From Stenopsyche tienmushanensis (taxonomy: Eukaryota; Arthropoda; Insecta; Trichoptera; Stenopsychidae), in the NCBI GenBank assembly GCA_008973525.1, contig WACJ01000361.1:186001-250000 (forward strand): a stretch of 64,000 nt of DNA, read 5' to 3'. The translations under genes and the position numbers were made by a program. Positions 48,485 to 60,359 of the stretch are shown in pieces; positions within the stretch are counted from its first letter, which is position 1, and every line of letters begins with the position of its first letter. Below the pieces are notes generated by a model. The model was not told the DNA's origin and searched no databases. It saw only the letters and a list, made by a program, of their open reading frames with translations.

Positions 48485-48654
48485 TAGTTATTGAATTATA
48501 TCAATTTTTCACGAATGCTTATACACTCATCTCGTTGTTTGATTGGAATTTCTAATTTATTTATAATTTAAATTTATAATTTAATAAGGATAGAAAGTGA
48601 CCGCAAAGAAGATTCGCTTCTACCGCACTAGAGTCTTACGCATTCATTTCTAGC

Positions 48655-51600
48655 ATGGCAAGTCCTGCGGCATGTGGTGCTTGTGGACATCCCATTTGTG
48701 ACAGATTCATACTCCGCGTCAGTGATGTTTCATATCATGAGAGATGTTTGGCGTGTTCTGCATGCGGTGCTCTTTTACAGCACACTTGTTATACGAGACA
48801 AGCAAAACTTTACTGCAGAATCGACTACGACAGGTCGGGAAAAAATGTATTTTGATTTTTAAATTCATTTACAGCATAACGAAATTATTTTAAAAATCCG
48901 CAGATTGTACGCAAAGAAATGCTTGGGTTGCGGAGAGTGCGTCGGTGCGGAGGAGTTGGTGATGAGAGCACAGGAAGACGTTTTCCACGTGCGTTGTTTT
49001 GTATGTGTCGTTTGTGGAGGTCGTTTACAAAGAGGAGATCATTACGTTTTGAAGCAAGGACAGCTATTTTGCAGACCAGATTATGATAAGGAAGTGGAAA
49101 TGTTTCAAGGATATACCCAAGGTATTTTTCATGTAACATTTTTTTACACTTTTAAACAATCAAACGGCTTGAAGATAAAACTAGATTACATATAATCGGC
49201 AGTTAATGCAACGAATAAGCTTGCTCAATTTTATAATTAAGCTTTAAAGCAAGTCACCATGTTTTAGAGAAAAATCTTGGATTGAAATTTTTAAATATTT
49301 TGAGGAGCAGGCGGAAAACATTCCTATTGAAATCTTATCAGTACATTAATTAACACTGCATGTCTAAACAAGTATAGTTTATATTGAAATTCGTAATGGA
49401 AATTAACACGATGCGCCTTGGGAGAACGAGGAAAAAAATTGAGCCTCCAAATTCGGAAAGAGACCTCAGGCTAAGATATCAGCCATGAGATCCGATTGAA
49501 AGGTCATGGATGTGTACGATAAAGCGTCAATTACCAGCTTAGTCCTTTGCTGCCATTTATATTGGGCAGGATATGTGGCACGGATACTGACTCCCTTTAG
49601 GCATATTAGATTAGGGTCCGAATGGTAGCAGACCCATCGGAAGACCTGGGTTATGATGGTCTAATCAGTTTAGCAAAAGGTCTGGGCAATTGGAGGGAGG
49701 AGGCTTAGGACAGACGAAAATGGCGTAATGCCCTATCAGTGACCAGGGCTCTCTTATAGGACTATAGGAACCATCAAAAGTAAGTATGTTCTATTTCTTC
49801 AACTCTTCTAATTACAGTCGATGCAGATTACTGTCATAAAATCTTTTATTTTTCAAGATATATTTCTTTAGTGAAAGCCAAAAAAAAATCGTTTTGCCAA
49901 ATGATGGGGTCTCCTTCTTCGGCTATATTATAGCTAGCTCAAAAACTTGCTCGATTTCTTTATTTCTAAAAACAATCATATTTTTCTGATGAGTATTAAC
50001 GTTTTGAATCAAATCCTTCAGCTTTTTTTTCCAAAATTTACTTTAAATTTATAATATTTGTCTCGCAAACATGAGACAAGAAGAAATTTTGTGAATTCAA
50101 TTCAACCAAATCAAAAAAATTATATTTTTTAAATATATTGTATACACTAAACAACAGCCGTATCTATTCTGTAGGTCGTAGTTTGGTAACCGCTGCTTTA
50201 ATGCATTTTAATAAATTCAAAATGTATCAATTTAAAATTATTGTGCTAAATATAATACAATGAATTATTGTGTGAGGATAGGGACCTTCGGGCCGCTCTG
50301 TGTCCTGCGAGTGCTCTTTATGTTAGACGGCCTACGCGGGTTCGTTTGATTTCGGGTCATAGAAAGGCCGCAGAGTACGAAGAAAATTATCAGAAAATAC
50401 GAAAAGATTAATTCTTCGTTATGGTATTTATTTGTTGAACTTTAAAACAACTTATCTTCCTGCTGTCACAACTATCGATGTAAAAAATTGAAATTTTTAA
50501 ATGAAAAGTAATTGAATAATTGCAACGTCTGCCAATTATAGTAAGGAGACCAATCCACGTCACAGTATAATTATTGCATTGAAATACTGTTTGAAAAAAA
50601 TACATTTATTACAGGTGAACTGATGTGCGATGAGTTGGTGACCAGTCGATGCTCAGATGGTAGAAGAGGGCCCAAACGTCCGAGGACAATACTTACCACA
50701 CAACAGAGAAGAGCTTTTAAAGCATCTTTTGAAATGTCACCGAAACCATGTCGGAAGATCAGAGAAGGACTGGCAAAGGACACGGGACTAAGTGTTCGAA
50801 TAGTCCAGGTATAATTAAAGGACATATCGACAATTTACCAGCAGCGTCTATTAATTCTCCTCACATTATGTTATATATTTAGCCATGCGTTGCGAATGAA
50901 TTTTCATAAAAGATGGCGACTTAATTAATTTATAAATACGTATGCTGAGCTTTTTCCTTTGAGAAATCTTTTGACAAGTGCTGATTTTTTTCAGGTTTGG
51001 TTTCAAAATCAAAGAGCGAAAATGAAGAAAATTCAAAAGAAAGCTCGCGATAACAAGGCAGGTTCTTGCGGATCCAAGGAAAGCTGTGATGTTGACGGTG
51101 ATAAATCTAAAATTAAAATCAAAGAAGAAAATCAAAGTAAGTAATCATTAGTTAATTAAGTTGATTTGTAGCTGGAAAATTTGAATCTTAAACATATGTT
51201 CCATAAGATCCATTAAATGTGTTTGTTATTACATGCCTCAAATTCATCTCATATCATCATCAAATTTCTTTGAAACCTCGCAAAGAAAATACAAGAAGCT
51301 CCCTTTATTGTCTTTGTAAATATACCTGATAAGCTTTTGAATATTATACAGGTTCAGCTTCTAAGTTAGTCAAGATCTCTTACTGGTCAAACTAGTTATG
51401 AAATATGACAGATTTTCGTTGAAGTATTTTATGGACATTGGTAGCATTTTTGAGAAATATGTATTTTTAAGGTCCTCACGGCTTGGCCATGTTTCTCAAT
51501 GATAGCTGTAGTGACAATGATATTCCTGGGGCAGATGCTGAATGTGCTGGTGATAGCCACAGACACTTCTTACCAATAAAAGAAGAACTCAACTCGCAAG

Positions 51601-52681
51601 ATGGATTTTACAAAAACAACAATTCGCATTCAAACATCGCAGATTTTTCAAGTATGTACAATTTTCCCTTTGGTTTTAATCGAACATTTTTTTTCATATT
51701 TAATTTATATGAATAAGTACATATGCATTAAATATTGGATAGTTTTATTAAATGAAAATAAATTAATCGATCATTTATCCTTATTTCGCCAATATAAGAA
51801 TACGATTCGAAGTCGAATGATTCAATGAATCGATTCGAAGATATCGTTTTTTTTTCGGTTCGATAGATATTTTACATGAAATAAAATTTAATTGTGTTGA
51901 TAATTTGTTTAGCTATATTAATCTGATAATACTGCAATCTTTACTCCTTATTTGTCTTGTTAATTGTCTAATTAAATCATGACTTCATATAAGATTGTTA
52001 TGAACCCAAGTTCCAGCTTGTAATCTTAATATAGGTCATTATTATGATATGCATTTTATTTGGTTTATCTCTACCTGTTATATAATATTTGCCATGTATC
52101 CAGACTGAGACTTCCACATTTTAATTTGTTTACTTGTCCATGCTGGAACTCCCAAACTTACTTCTATTTCTAATTATTATTGAGAATTACGTTAACTGAC
52201 AAATCATCAACAATTAAAAAATTGTGTGAATTATGCTAGAAATTTTTTTTAATACAAATAAAAATATTTTAAATTTTCAAAAATGAATCACTCGGAACTG
52301 AATTAAAAACCGAAAATCCTTCAATTCCCGAAATGAAAACCGGAATAAAACCGGGATTAAAACCGAATTAAAAATAATAACAGTTTTAAGACCTGATATA
52401 AACCCTTTAAGTGTTATACATTATCACTAATAAGGAATTAAATTAATATTACAAATCAAAATGTCTTTTGCCTTTCAGATGCATCAAACGGAGAAAAAAT
52501 GGGCGCTGCTTTTTTAAGTTTTCCATATGCTTCAGAGCAACAACATGCCCTTCAACAATTTCTAGGTACCCCAACTTTTGCCCATGCCTATGGAAATCCT
52601 TCGCTCAATCCCATAGATCGATTATACTCCATGCAAAGCTCATATTTCTGCACCGAAGAGACTACTATGGTCGACGAATGA
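48655..52681 (+). CDS. Lmx1: LIM-homeodomain transcription factor, Lmx1 class
   Basis: Six exons (48655-48833, 48904-49121, 50615-50808, 50995-51136, 51472-51651, 52479-52681) give 371 residues. LIM1 has C7, C10, H28, C31, C34, C37, C54 and D57. LIM2 has C66, C69, H88, C91, C94, C97, C116 and D119. Both match the zinc-binding spacing. The homeodomain spans about 152-211, with [11 protein letters not shown] and Asn51 at residue 202. An acidic/Ser linker follows, and near the end comes LYSMQSSYF (353-361), a tail motif shared with vertebrate LMX1A/B. An in-frame TGA at 48598 supports the ATG, but ttctag just before it could be an acceptor from an upstream exon. A nuclear DNA-binding developmental regulator; AT-rich FLAT-type sites are its family targets. 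Confidence 0.93.
49440..49790 (+). pseudogene. LINE C-terminal remnant in Lmx1 intron 2
   Basis: The + strand pieces [10 protein letters not shown], then LGNWREEA and [16 protein letters not shown], match the conserved C-terminus after the RT in many insect LINEs (G-R-P-x-x-R-W...NW...A-x-DR-x-x-W). The order and spacing are right but frames change and stops occur. The clade is uncertain. Confidence 0.5.
51790..52400. repeat. Second copy of the 46643-type repeat, in Lmx1 intron 5
   Basis: Matches include ctgataatactgcaatcttt, cttgttaattgt, cccaagttccagcttgtaat and the gaaaaccgg-rich right end. Terminal repeats are decayed. It lies between the last two coding exons. Confidence 0.55.
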
Positions 52682-52688
52682 ACTTAAA

Positions 52689-52694
52689 AATAAA
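52689..52694 (+). terminator. AATAAA just after the Lmx1 stop codon
   Basis: It lies 8 bp after the stop, unusually close. Another AATAAA at 53052-53057 is a more usual candidate. Confidence 0.3.
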
Positions 52695-53059
52695 TCCGAT
52701 AGATTCTACTGTTAAACAACCAACATAAACAAGTTGTATCCATAACATGTATTTTAATTTATTTCGTGATATTATTCCCAGTAGAATGGTCATTTTGCAC
52801 AAAGTTTTGTTCAAAATGTATCACAGTATGCATGAAATGTATGTCAAAAAATACTTCTTGTTACAAAGAGGATAAATATAATACAGAAAACAACATTTTT
52901 CATTTATACCTATTCTAGAGCAAATAAACACTTTCATAGGTGGGACATGAAAACGAATTTTTTTGAATGCATAGACATGTTCATAGAAGAATTTTATTTT
53001 CAGCTCTTCAAATATATTTTTGTATGAAGCTCTATTGCTCAAACAACTATGAATAAATA

Positions 53060-54340
53060 TATATTATTTTATAAATTCTAATATATACTAACTCACATAC
53101 AGATGATAATTCGTAGACATAACTATGAGAAGAATTGCACAAGTCTCGCAAAAATCGCACACTAATAATAAGCCAATACTAATTGCGATCTAAATATAAA
53201 TGCATAACACACTAATCAAGTCGTAGGATTTTTTTCTTTATTATTTGAGGACATTTTTTCGTAAATTCTTCTAATTGGATAGGTTTGTTAGCTAGCCAAT
53301 ATTCTTATTCTTAGATAGCCAATATTCTTATATACACGCATAAATCTAAAACCATCTTTTGTATTTCAAGGAAACGTGATTGGTGACGATTTTTGAACCT
53401 TGCACTAACATTTTTTGTTATCATGACATCAAAAAACATAAACAAGCCGTAGATAAATAGATGTTTTCACATTTAATCGATTCGTAAAGCGCATTTAGAA
53501 CGCAAGGACTAAGAGACGTTTGCCATGTAATAAAATAACAAGCTAGGGGAGAATTCGAAACCTCATTTTGAAAGCCTTGCCGTATGCTGCGCCTACTACG
53601 TCCGTGCTTTAGGGGAGGTTTAAGCCTAACGATTTTTGACAACTCAGAAACATTTATTAAAAATCAAAAGTGATCGTAGTCGCTGATATTGCAAAAAGTA
53701 TTTGAAATCCCATATAATTTACGTTTATAAAAATATTTATTCTAATAAAATAAGAATCTATCTTCATCACATGCATCACTTTTTTTTAAGGTGGCTTTTA
53801 TCAATTTTAAAGTGGGTTTATACATAGCGTATAAAAATGTGGTCGCCAGCCACACCTCCTGTAGATTAGAATCCAAGATAGATTGAGTTATTAATCTGAC
53901 TGCTCAATCGCAGGACTACCTTGTTTAATTAATATTGAAGTACTTCCAACAGCTTTTATGGATAGAATTACAGATTTTAAGGTAAAATCAAAAATATCTG
54001 AATTATTTAAAAATCCAATTGACATCAACAACGTTGAAAAAGACTTTTAAATAAAATTAATCCACCTTCCAGCGATTAATAGATTGATGACAATATGCAG
54101 TTAGAAGAATTTGATTACCCAAAACTAAAAATATCCTGGAAAAATAATATCAATTTTTGATAGATAGGACATATTTTTGTGAACAATCCATTTAAATAAC
54201 CTACGTATACAAAATAATTTACAAATTAGGCTTCAATTTAAAAATAAATCACATTGTCCAAAGAAACTCGCACAGTGCATGATCATAATTTGGATATAAA
54301 GAATATATTTATTATTACTTTTTAATAAGATATATGGGCT
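53060..54340. other. Intergenic sequence, nothing recognised
   Basis: AT-rich. There is no supported coding segment or repeat boundary. Confidence 0.5.
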
Positions 54341-54349
54341 ATTTCAACA

Positions 54350-54875
54350 ACGACCATGTTGTTAAAGCAAGGTCTGATAAATTTATTATGAACTAATTAA
54401 TAGTGTATGGCAATTTATTACAAAAGATTGTAGCGTTGAAAAACGTGTGCAAATTATTAAATTTTATTCTCAAAATTAGTACTCCGTTTGAAAAACGTTT
54501 CCCTGAAAAAACGGATTTTGGACAATACCAATCAATACAAGATATGCCCCATACGACGCATGCCACGATGGACATTCTACACAAGCAATTTGAGGGCACG
54601 GTTATCCCACGCGGCGGCGACGTGAACTGACTACCAATATACGATCCTACGATTTAACACTTTTAGACTTCTTCCTTTGGGGTTATCTTAAATCGCAGGT
54701 CTATCTTAATCCGCAAACAATTGATGTCCTCAAAGACAACATAACCAACACCATCTGAAAAATTCAGTTAGATTTATGCGACAAAGTCGTCGAAAATTGG
54801 GCCTACCGAAAACGTTCCACCAAGCAAAGCCATGGTGAACATTTGAAAGATTTTATATTCCATAACTGAATTAAA
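54350..54875 (+). pseudogene. Tc1/mariner-like (IS630-type) transposase relic, internally deleted
   Basis: The + strand starts with VEKRVQIIKFYSQN in one frame (54434-54475), the N-terminal helix-turn-helix region. It then jumps to HTTHATMDILHKQFEGTVIP (54551-54610), then DLTLLDFFLWGYLKSQVY (about 54650-54703) and PQTIDVLKDNITNTI. The order matches an insect transposase family whose catalytic Asp lies in LDFFLWGY. The middle is deleted and frames shift. Inverted ends were not found. Confidence 0.8.
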
Positions 54876-54889
54876 ATGAAATGAAAAAA

Positions 54890-57800
54890 ATTAAGATTAG
54901 CTTTAAGCAATAAATACCGCTAAGAACTAGAGAACTTGGACACAAAACTTTAATTTCAAAATGTGATAACTCTTCAATAAGCCAACATATTAAGCCCAAA
55001 TTTTGATGATAGTTTATTTTAAAATTATACAATGGTAAAATTGGTAAAAAGGTGCTTGGTTGAAGCGAATGTACGTATTTATTAAATATAAAGACAACGA
55101 ATGATACATTTACAACAATAAATGCATTCATATTTCATGTTTCTAAACACTTTTTTTAAACACATTTGTATGCACAAAAGTATCTGTATAGAACTAGTCG
55201 ATAAATTTTATTTTAATACCATTTCAGCTATTTATAATATTAACGATACAGCATATTAAATAAATGTTAGAACAATTATAAAGTTTAACGTGTTTTTTAG
55301 CATACATAAAGATCTGTGTGGGCTTAATCTATTTTTTTAGGGTTTATAAGCCTTTTTCTTTATCATATTTTTAAAATATACAATCCAAATAAATTGACGA
55401 TTATTATAATGAATGTATTGGAATAATGCTTTGAAATTTTCACAGAACAGAAAATTGTTGTGCAATAATATAAAATACATTTGCTATCATCGATTTTTAA
55501 TTCTCTTTCTTCATAAACACATTCTTATAGTCTTTAATTATGTTACTATATTAAAATTTAAAAAATATCATCATAATATTACAATTTCTATAGGGTGTAT
55601 CCATTTATCTGAAAAAGGTTTATTATGTTTTTCTGTACTTATCATGATAGGAAGAAATAAATTACTAATTATAACTTGATTAAATAAAACACTAACTTTG
55701 TAGATTATTTTTTTATTCAATACATAGTTTTTATATAAATATATTAATTTAATTTTAAATCGTGAAAGCGAGCCAAAATATTAAGAGAATTTGCATTGAA
55801 ATCATCACAAAGAAAATCTCATAAAAAATAAATACAATATTTCTGAGGAAATGAAAATCAAAATATTTATGTCAATTTGAACTCGCACTATTCATGTGTT
55901 TGCACGATATTTTATAACTATCACGTTTAATAGCTATTTTTATTCAAGCAAATATACATATCTGTTTGAAATTATATTTGCAGATTAATTTGCGCTGAAT
56001 AAAAAAATATATCCGGAAGTTTTAGATCAAAACAATAGTATTAAGATATATAGAAATACAAATTTTCTGAACAATTGGATACAATTATGAAATTCTGATA
56101 TGTTTTTTTCTATTTTTCACTGATTTCATCGCCATCAGCTTCACAGTTTTATCCATAAGCACTCGTCAACGTTTCAAGTTAATTCAATGGTCTTATAAAT
56201 GTCATTATTCACAAGATTTACAGCTAGGGTTGACCAGATGATGCACTGTCTCGGTCAACCGTATACTCCACAATTGTCCCTCGACCGCAAACAACAGTCC
56301 TTCCTGTTCGTAATCTTCGTAGCCTTCACCGCGCCCGATTCGACCGTTTATGAAGAGATACCACCAAAACGGGTGTGTTAAAATGTACTTTCTAAAAGAG
56401 AGGGTAAAAGTGAAAGCGCATGTCCAAAGAAAGCCCCCAATTCACGGGTTTGGTGGAAAGGGTAGTATTTTCTCCTTGCTCTTATTAAATTTTGGCATAG
56501 GGTCGAAGGCGACAGACAACAGGAGATCATTGATGGCAAACAGTTTGAATACATTTTTAAAAAAAAATACAAATACGTCATGGATTCCTTTTATAAATTC
56601 ATCATAGAATACGTTCAAATACACAATTAAAATAGGTTTTTTTATATAGAACGATGAACTGATGACTGAAAACCGCCCTTAAATATATCAATGCAGTAAA
56701 CTCTTTTGTAGGCACCACTGAAATTTCATTTCAATCTATTAGATATTTTAAGAATTGTATCAAATTTACGAAAGATTTCATGAATTTCTTGCGAAATAAC
56801 CCGGACATTGGGCGATATTTGGCGCAAAAATCTCAACATAATCATGTAATATAATAATTTTAGTCTTAAAAGAAAAATAGTAAAAAAGCTTTATTAATGG
56901 TTTTTTTAAAAATTGTTATGTATTTACAGCATATACATATTTTTGACTATATTCATAATAAATTAATTAATCAAACTTGTAGATAATTCCATTGAGAGCA
57001 TATTGGCTCAAATAGGTAAACGATTGTTTGCTTTCAATCTATCTCATTCCATAATAGCTCATTCGGAGACAAGGCTGTATTGTGGGAGTTAATTTATATT
57101 TTTCAATTTAAAAAATCGTACAGATTTTTGAAGTATTTTTGAAATGCTGAAATGTAAAAATTCGTCCTAATATTTGATGACCTGAAGGTAATGCACCCGG
57201 TCTTTTTACCTCCAAAGCAACCCCATACAATCTGTTTATTCAATTTGCTTAATTTAAGATATATATCCATAAATATCCAGCGCTATATATCCATAAAATC
57301 CTAATTAAATTACACATACAAAAAATGAGATTTTAGAAGATCTACTTTCATTTAATGGTGCGGTCAACTAAGAAGCTTTAAAGATTGTTTTGACGATAAC
57401 AAAATAAGGTATTTTCCTGTCATTCGATCTATATCGCCTGATGTCTTCTAATGGTATAAATCATTATAACAAGAAGGAAATCTTTATCTCAATTTTTAGC
57501 AATTCCCTTGATTAAAAAGCATTTTGTGTTTTTTAATTATATAAATAAAAATCATGATGAAAATTAAAAAAATATTTAATAAAAAATCATCCTTTGAACT
57601 TTAAAAGGAAGTTGCAACACGATTTTCTCAATGCTTATTCGTTCTAAAATGCAATTAAACACATTTTTTAGTAGCTCGTGAGAATTACTCTATGAAATCT
57701 ATATATTTTTACATTTATATTAACATTATGTTGCACATTATTAGCTATCTAACATTGAAAATAAGAAGGAAAGAAAATCTTTACAACAGTAAACTGATAT

Positions 57801-57950
57801 GGTTTTACACAAAACTATATAATATACGGCGTTTCCAAACTTATAGTCGGTGGTGTGCATATCCCGTCATATGTGGAAGAATCAGTAGTATATATGTAGA
57901 ACTCAAAGTGGTTTCCATTATATAGCTTAATCGGTTTTGGAGATTAATTG
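54890..57950. other. Intergenic sequence, no gene recognised
   Basis: Mostly AT-rich. A GC-richer patch at 56215-56380 is open in one frame but has no recognisable motif. Confidence 0.45.
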
Positions 57951-58099
57951 CACTTAAGCTGCTGCACTTTCAAGACGTGTTTTGTGCTCTTTCGATGACT
58001 ATACTCATCAAGAATAAATTGTGTTTTTTAAAATTCAAATTTAACAACCCAATTTACAATGGAGCGATATTCGCCGATCAAAGAATTTATTTGAAATTA

Positions 58100-59015
58100 A
58101 ATGCTTTATCAATTTTTCAAAAAAGAGACTGCAAAATGCGCCACCAAAAATATTTGCGATATACTAGGCGATATTTTAAGTGTTCGCCAATGTAGAAATT
58201 GGTTCCAGAAATTTTGATTTAAAAAATAGCCTGGAAGTATAAGATTGGGTAAGGTGGATGCCTCCACACCAACTGCTGAAAACGAAAGTACTCCAACAGC
58301 AACTATTGAAAAAATATCGGCAACCTCGGATACTCATGGTTGAGTATTCAAAGAAATCTGAAAAAAATCGGGAAGGTGCAGAGACAAGGAAGATAGGTGC
58401 CGCACGAGCTAAGCGAAGAGAACCTGTGGGACCGCATTAACGCATGCGAACAACTTTTAAAAATGGAATCTGAAAAGCCGTTTTCAGGCGACTTAATAAC
58501 TGGAGATTAGTGCGTTCTTTACTCTAATTATCGACGCAAAAATCAATGGCTATCGAAGGATCAAGTAGCAAAACCGACCACTAAGCCCGGCCTGACAACA
58601 ACAAAAAAAATCATTTGTCTGTTCTCCAAGGGTATCATTCATTGATCTTAAACCTAGACAAACAATTAATGGAATACTTTATTGTGAATAATTAGACCGT
58701 TTAACGATGGAAATACAAAGAAAACGACCCTCTCTCGTACATCGAATACAAATGTTTTTAAAGTATGCTCGCCTCCATACGGCGAAAATAACGCGGGAAA
58801 AAATAAAAAAGCCTTGGATGAAAGACAATTTGACATGTTTCTTATTCTCCAGACATCGCTCTGTCGTATTTCTATCTTTTTAGATCTCTACAGCATTATT
58901 TGGATGGGAAAAATTACAAAACAACCGATGAGATCAAAAATGATCTTAGAGAATATTTTCGTTCAAAGCCCGTGATGTTTTATGACAGAGGCAATTCCAA
59001 TTTTACGTCAGTTTT
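58100..59015 (+). pseudogene. Mariner transposase pseudogene, nearly full span
   Basis: Translated with frameshifts, it reads ETAKCATKNICDILG and SVRQCRNWFQKF (N-terminal HTH), then ELSEENLWDRINACEQLL and LITGD followed by a stop. After that come KYARLHTAKITREKI and LQHYLDGKNYKTTDEIKNDL. The order covers almost the whole protein. The second catalytic Asp (DNARPH in the family) is replaced by Lys-Tyr, and the third block (SPDIALSYFYLF) has lost its final Asp. It is clearly inactive. Flanking inverted repeats could not be identified. Confidence 0.85.
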
Positions 59016-59679
59016 TAGCTCGCTAACCGTTGATTTCCAATGTCTTTTCAGCTAGGCTCAGCATTAGCGACAGGCTGTGACTTTTCACTCTTAAATGATC
59101 GCTCTCCCTTTCGTCTTTTCTAGCTTAATAAATACAATATACGTCTCGGTTACTCTGAAATATATTGTCAGATTTTTTATTCAATTTAGACTTGTTCAGC
59201 GTTTTATTCGAATATTGAAATGCTATGACTGAGAAACCCTGATAGATCAATAGAATTTAGGCTAGTACAAACTCCACTAGATCTAATATCATATTTTAAT
59301 ATTAGCGAGCTCAATTTTTCTAACGTCAATTTATTTTTGTCAAATGCAAATATTAGTTTTTGTAAAACTGTTATTAAATTTAATTAAACATATACATAAC
59401 ACAATTATTTAATATGTTATATGCAAAACATAAACTTTATATAAAATATATGAATATTGACTTCCAGGTGTATTGTCATCCCTTGACCTAAACGTCCACT
59501 TCTGTAGTAATCTACAGAAATCTGCAAATAATTTCAATATTTACCATCAAAAGTCAGCCGTTTTGGTATAAAATTATTTGAAATATGTGAATGCAAAACA
59601 GGCTATGTGCTAGGTATAATCGTATATACAGGATCAACCTCAGAATACACTCGAAATGTAAAGAGAAATCATCTCGAAA

Positions 59680-60351
59680 TGCCAAAATTCAACGAAAAAA
59701 TGAAGAAAGGAGATTCGTCTTCATAGAAAAACGATTATAGCTCTAGCACGGAAAGACAAAAGAGACGTTACTATGTCATCGACAATTCATATTCCAGAAT
59801 TTATAGAAACTGGAAAAACAAATTACAAAACTGGCGAGCCCGTACTAAAACCTGCTGTTGCTATTGATTATAGTTAAAATATGCGAAGTGTAGATAGGAG
59901 TGCCATGATGATAAGCTTCGTAAAACCTATCAGAAAAACCAAAAGATGGTATAAGAAGCTCCTAATACATATAATTGATCTGTCTATGTTCAATGCACAT
60001 GCACTGTATATACTGAAAAAACCAGAAAGCGATGTCACTTATTATCACTTATTATCAAGTCAATTATTTGAAAAATATAAAATACTGGTAGCTGCGAAAA
60101 AAACCTCCATGAGTCTACCGTCACGAATAGGAGTCAATATTCATTTTATTGGTACTACACCCTCTTCGTTTGAACCAAAACCTGGAAAAAAGAAGATTTA
60201 TTGGTTGTTCCTCTTCAAAAAAAAGAACCAATACAAAACATGTTTGTTTGTACCATTATGTGTAGAACCATGTTTTCAAATTTATTACACACGATTGAAT
60301 TTTTATAATAATTATAAGAATTATATGATAATATTTGTATGCATAAATTGA
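59680..60351 (+). pseudogene. piggyBac-family transposase C-terminal remnant
   Basis: On the + strand one frame reads MSSTIHIPEFIETGKTNYKT and GEPVLKPAVAIDYS, a stop (TAA at 59875-59877), then NMRSVDRSAMM and TKRWYKKLLIHIIDLSMFNA. This corresponds to the GEP...DYNKxMGGVD...WYKKLFFH..D...NA stretch of piggyBac (DDE_Tnp_1_7) proteins. The Asp of SVD, equivalent to the third catalytic position, is present. After it, KKKNQYKT and VEPCFQIYYTRLNF resemble the C-terminal Cys-rich tail with some Cys lost. The open frame from 59881 runs to 60351. Confidence 0.75.
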
Positions 60352-60359
60352 GACAACCC

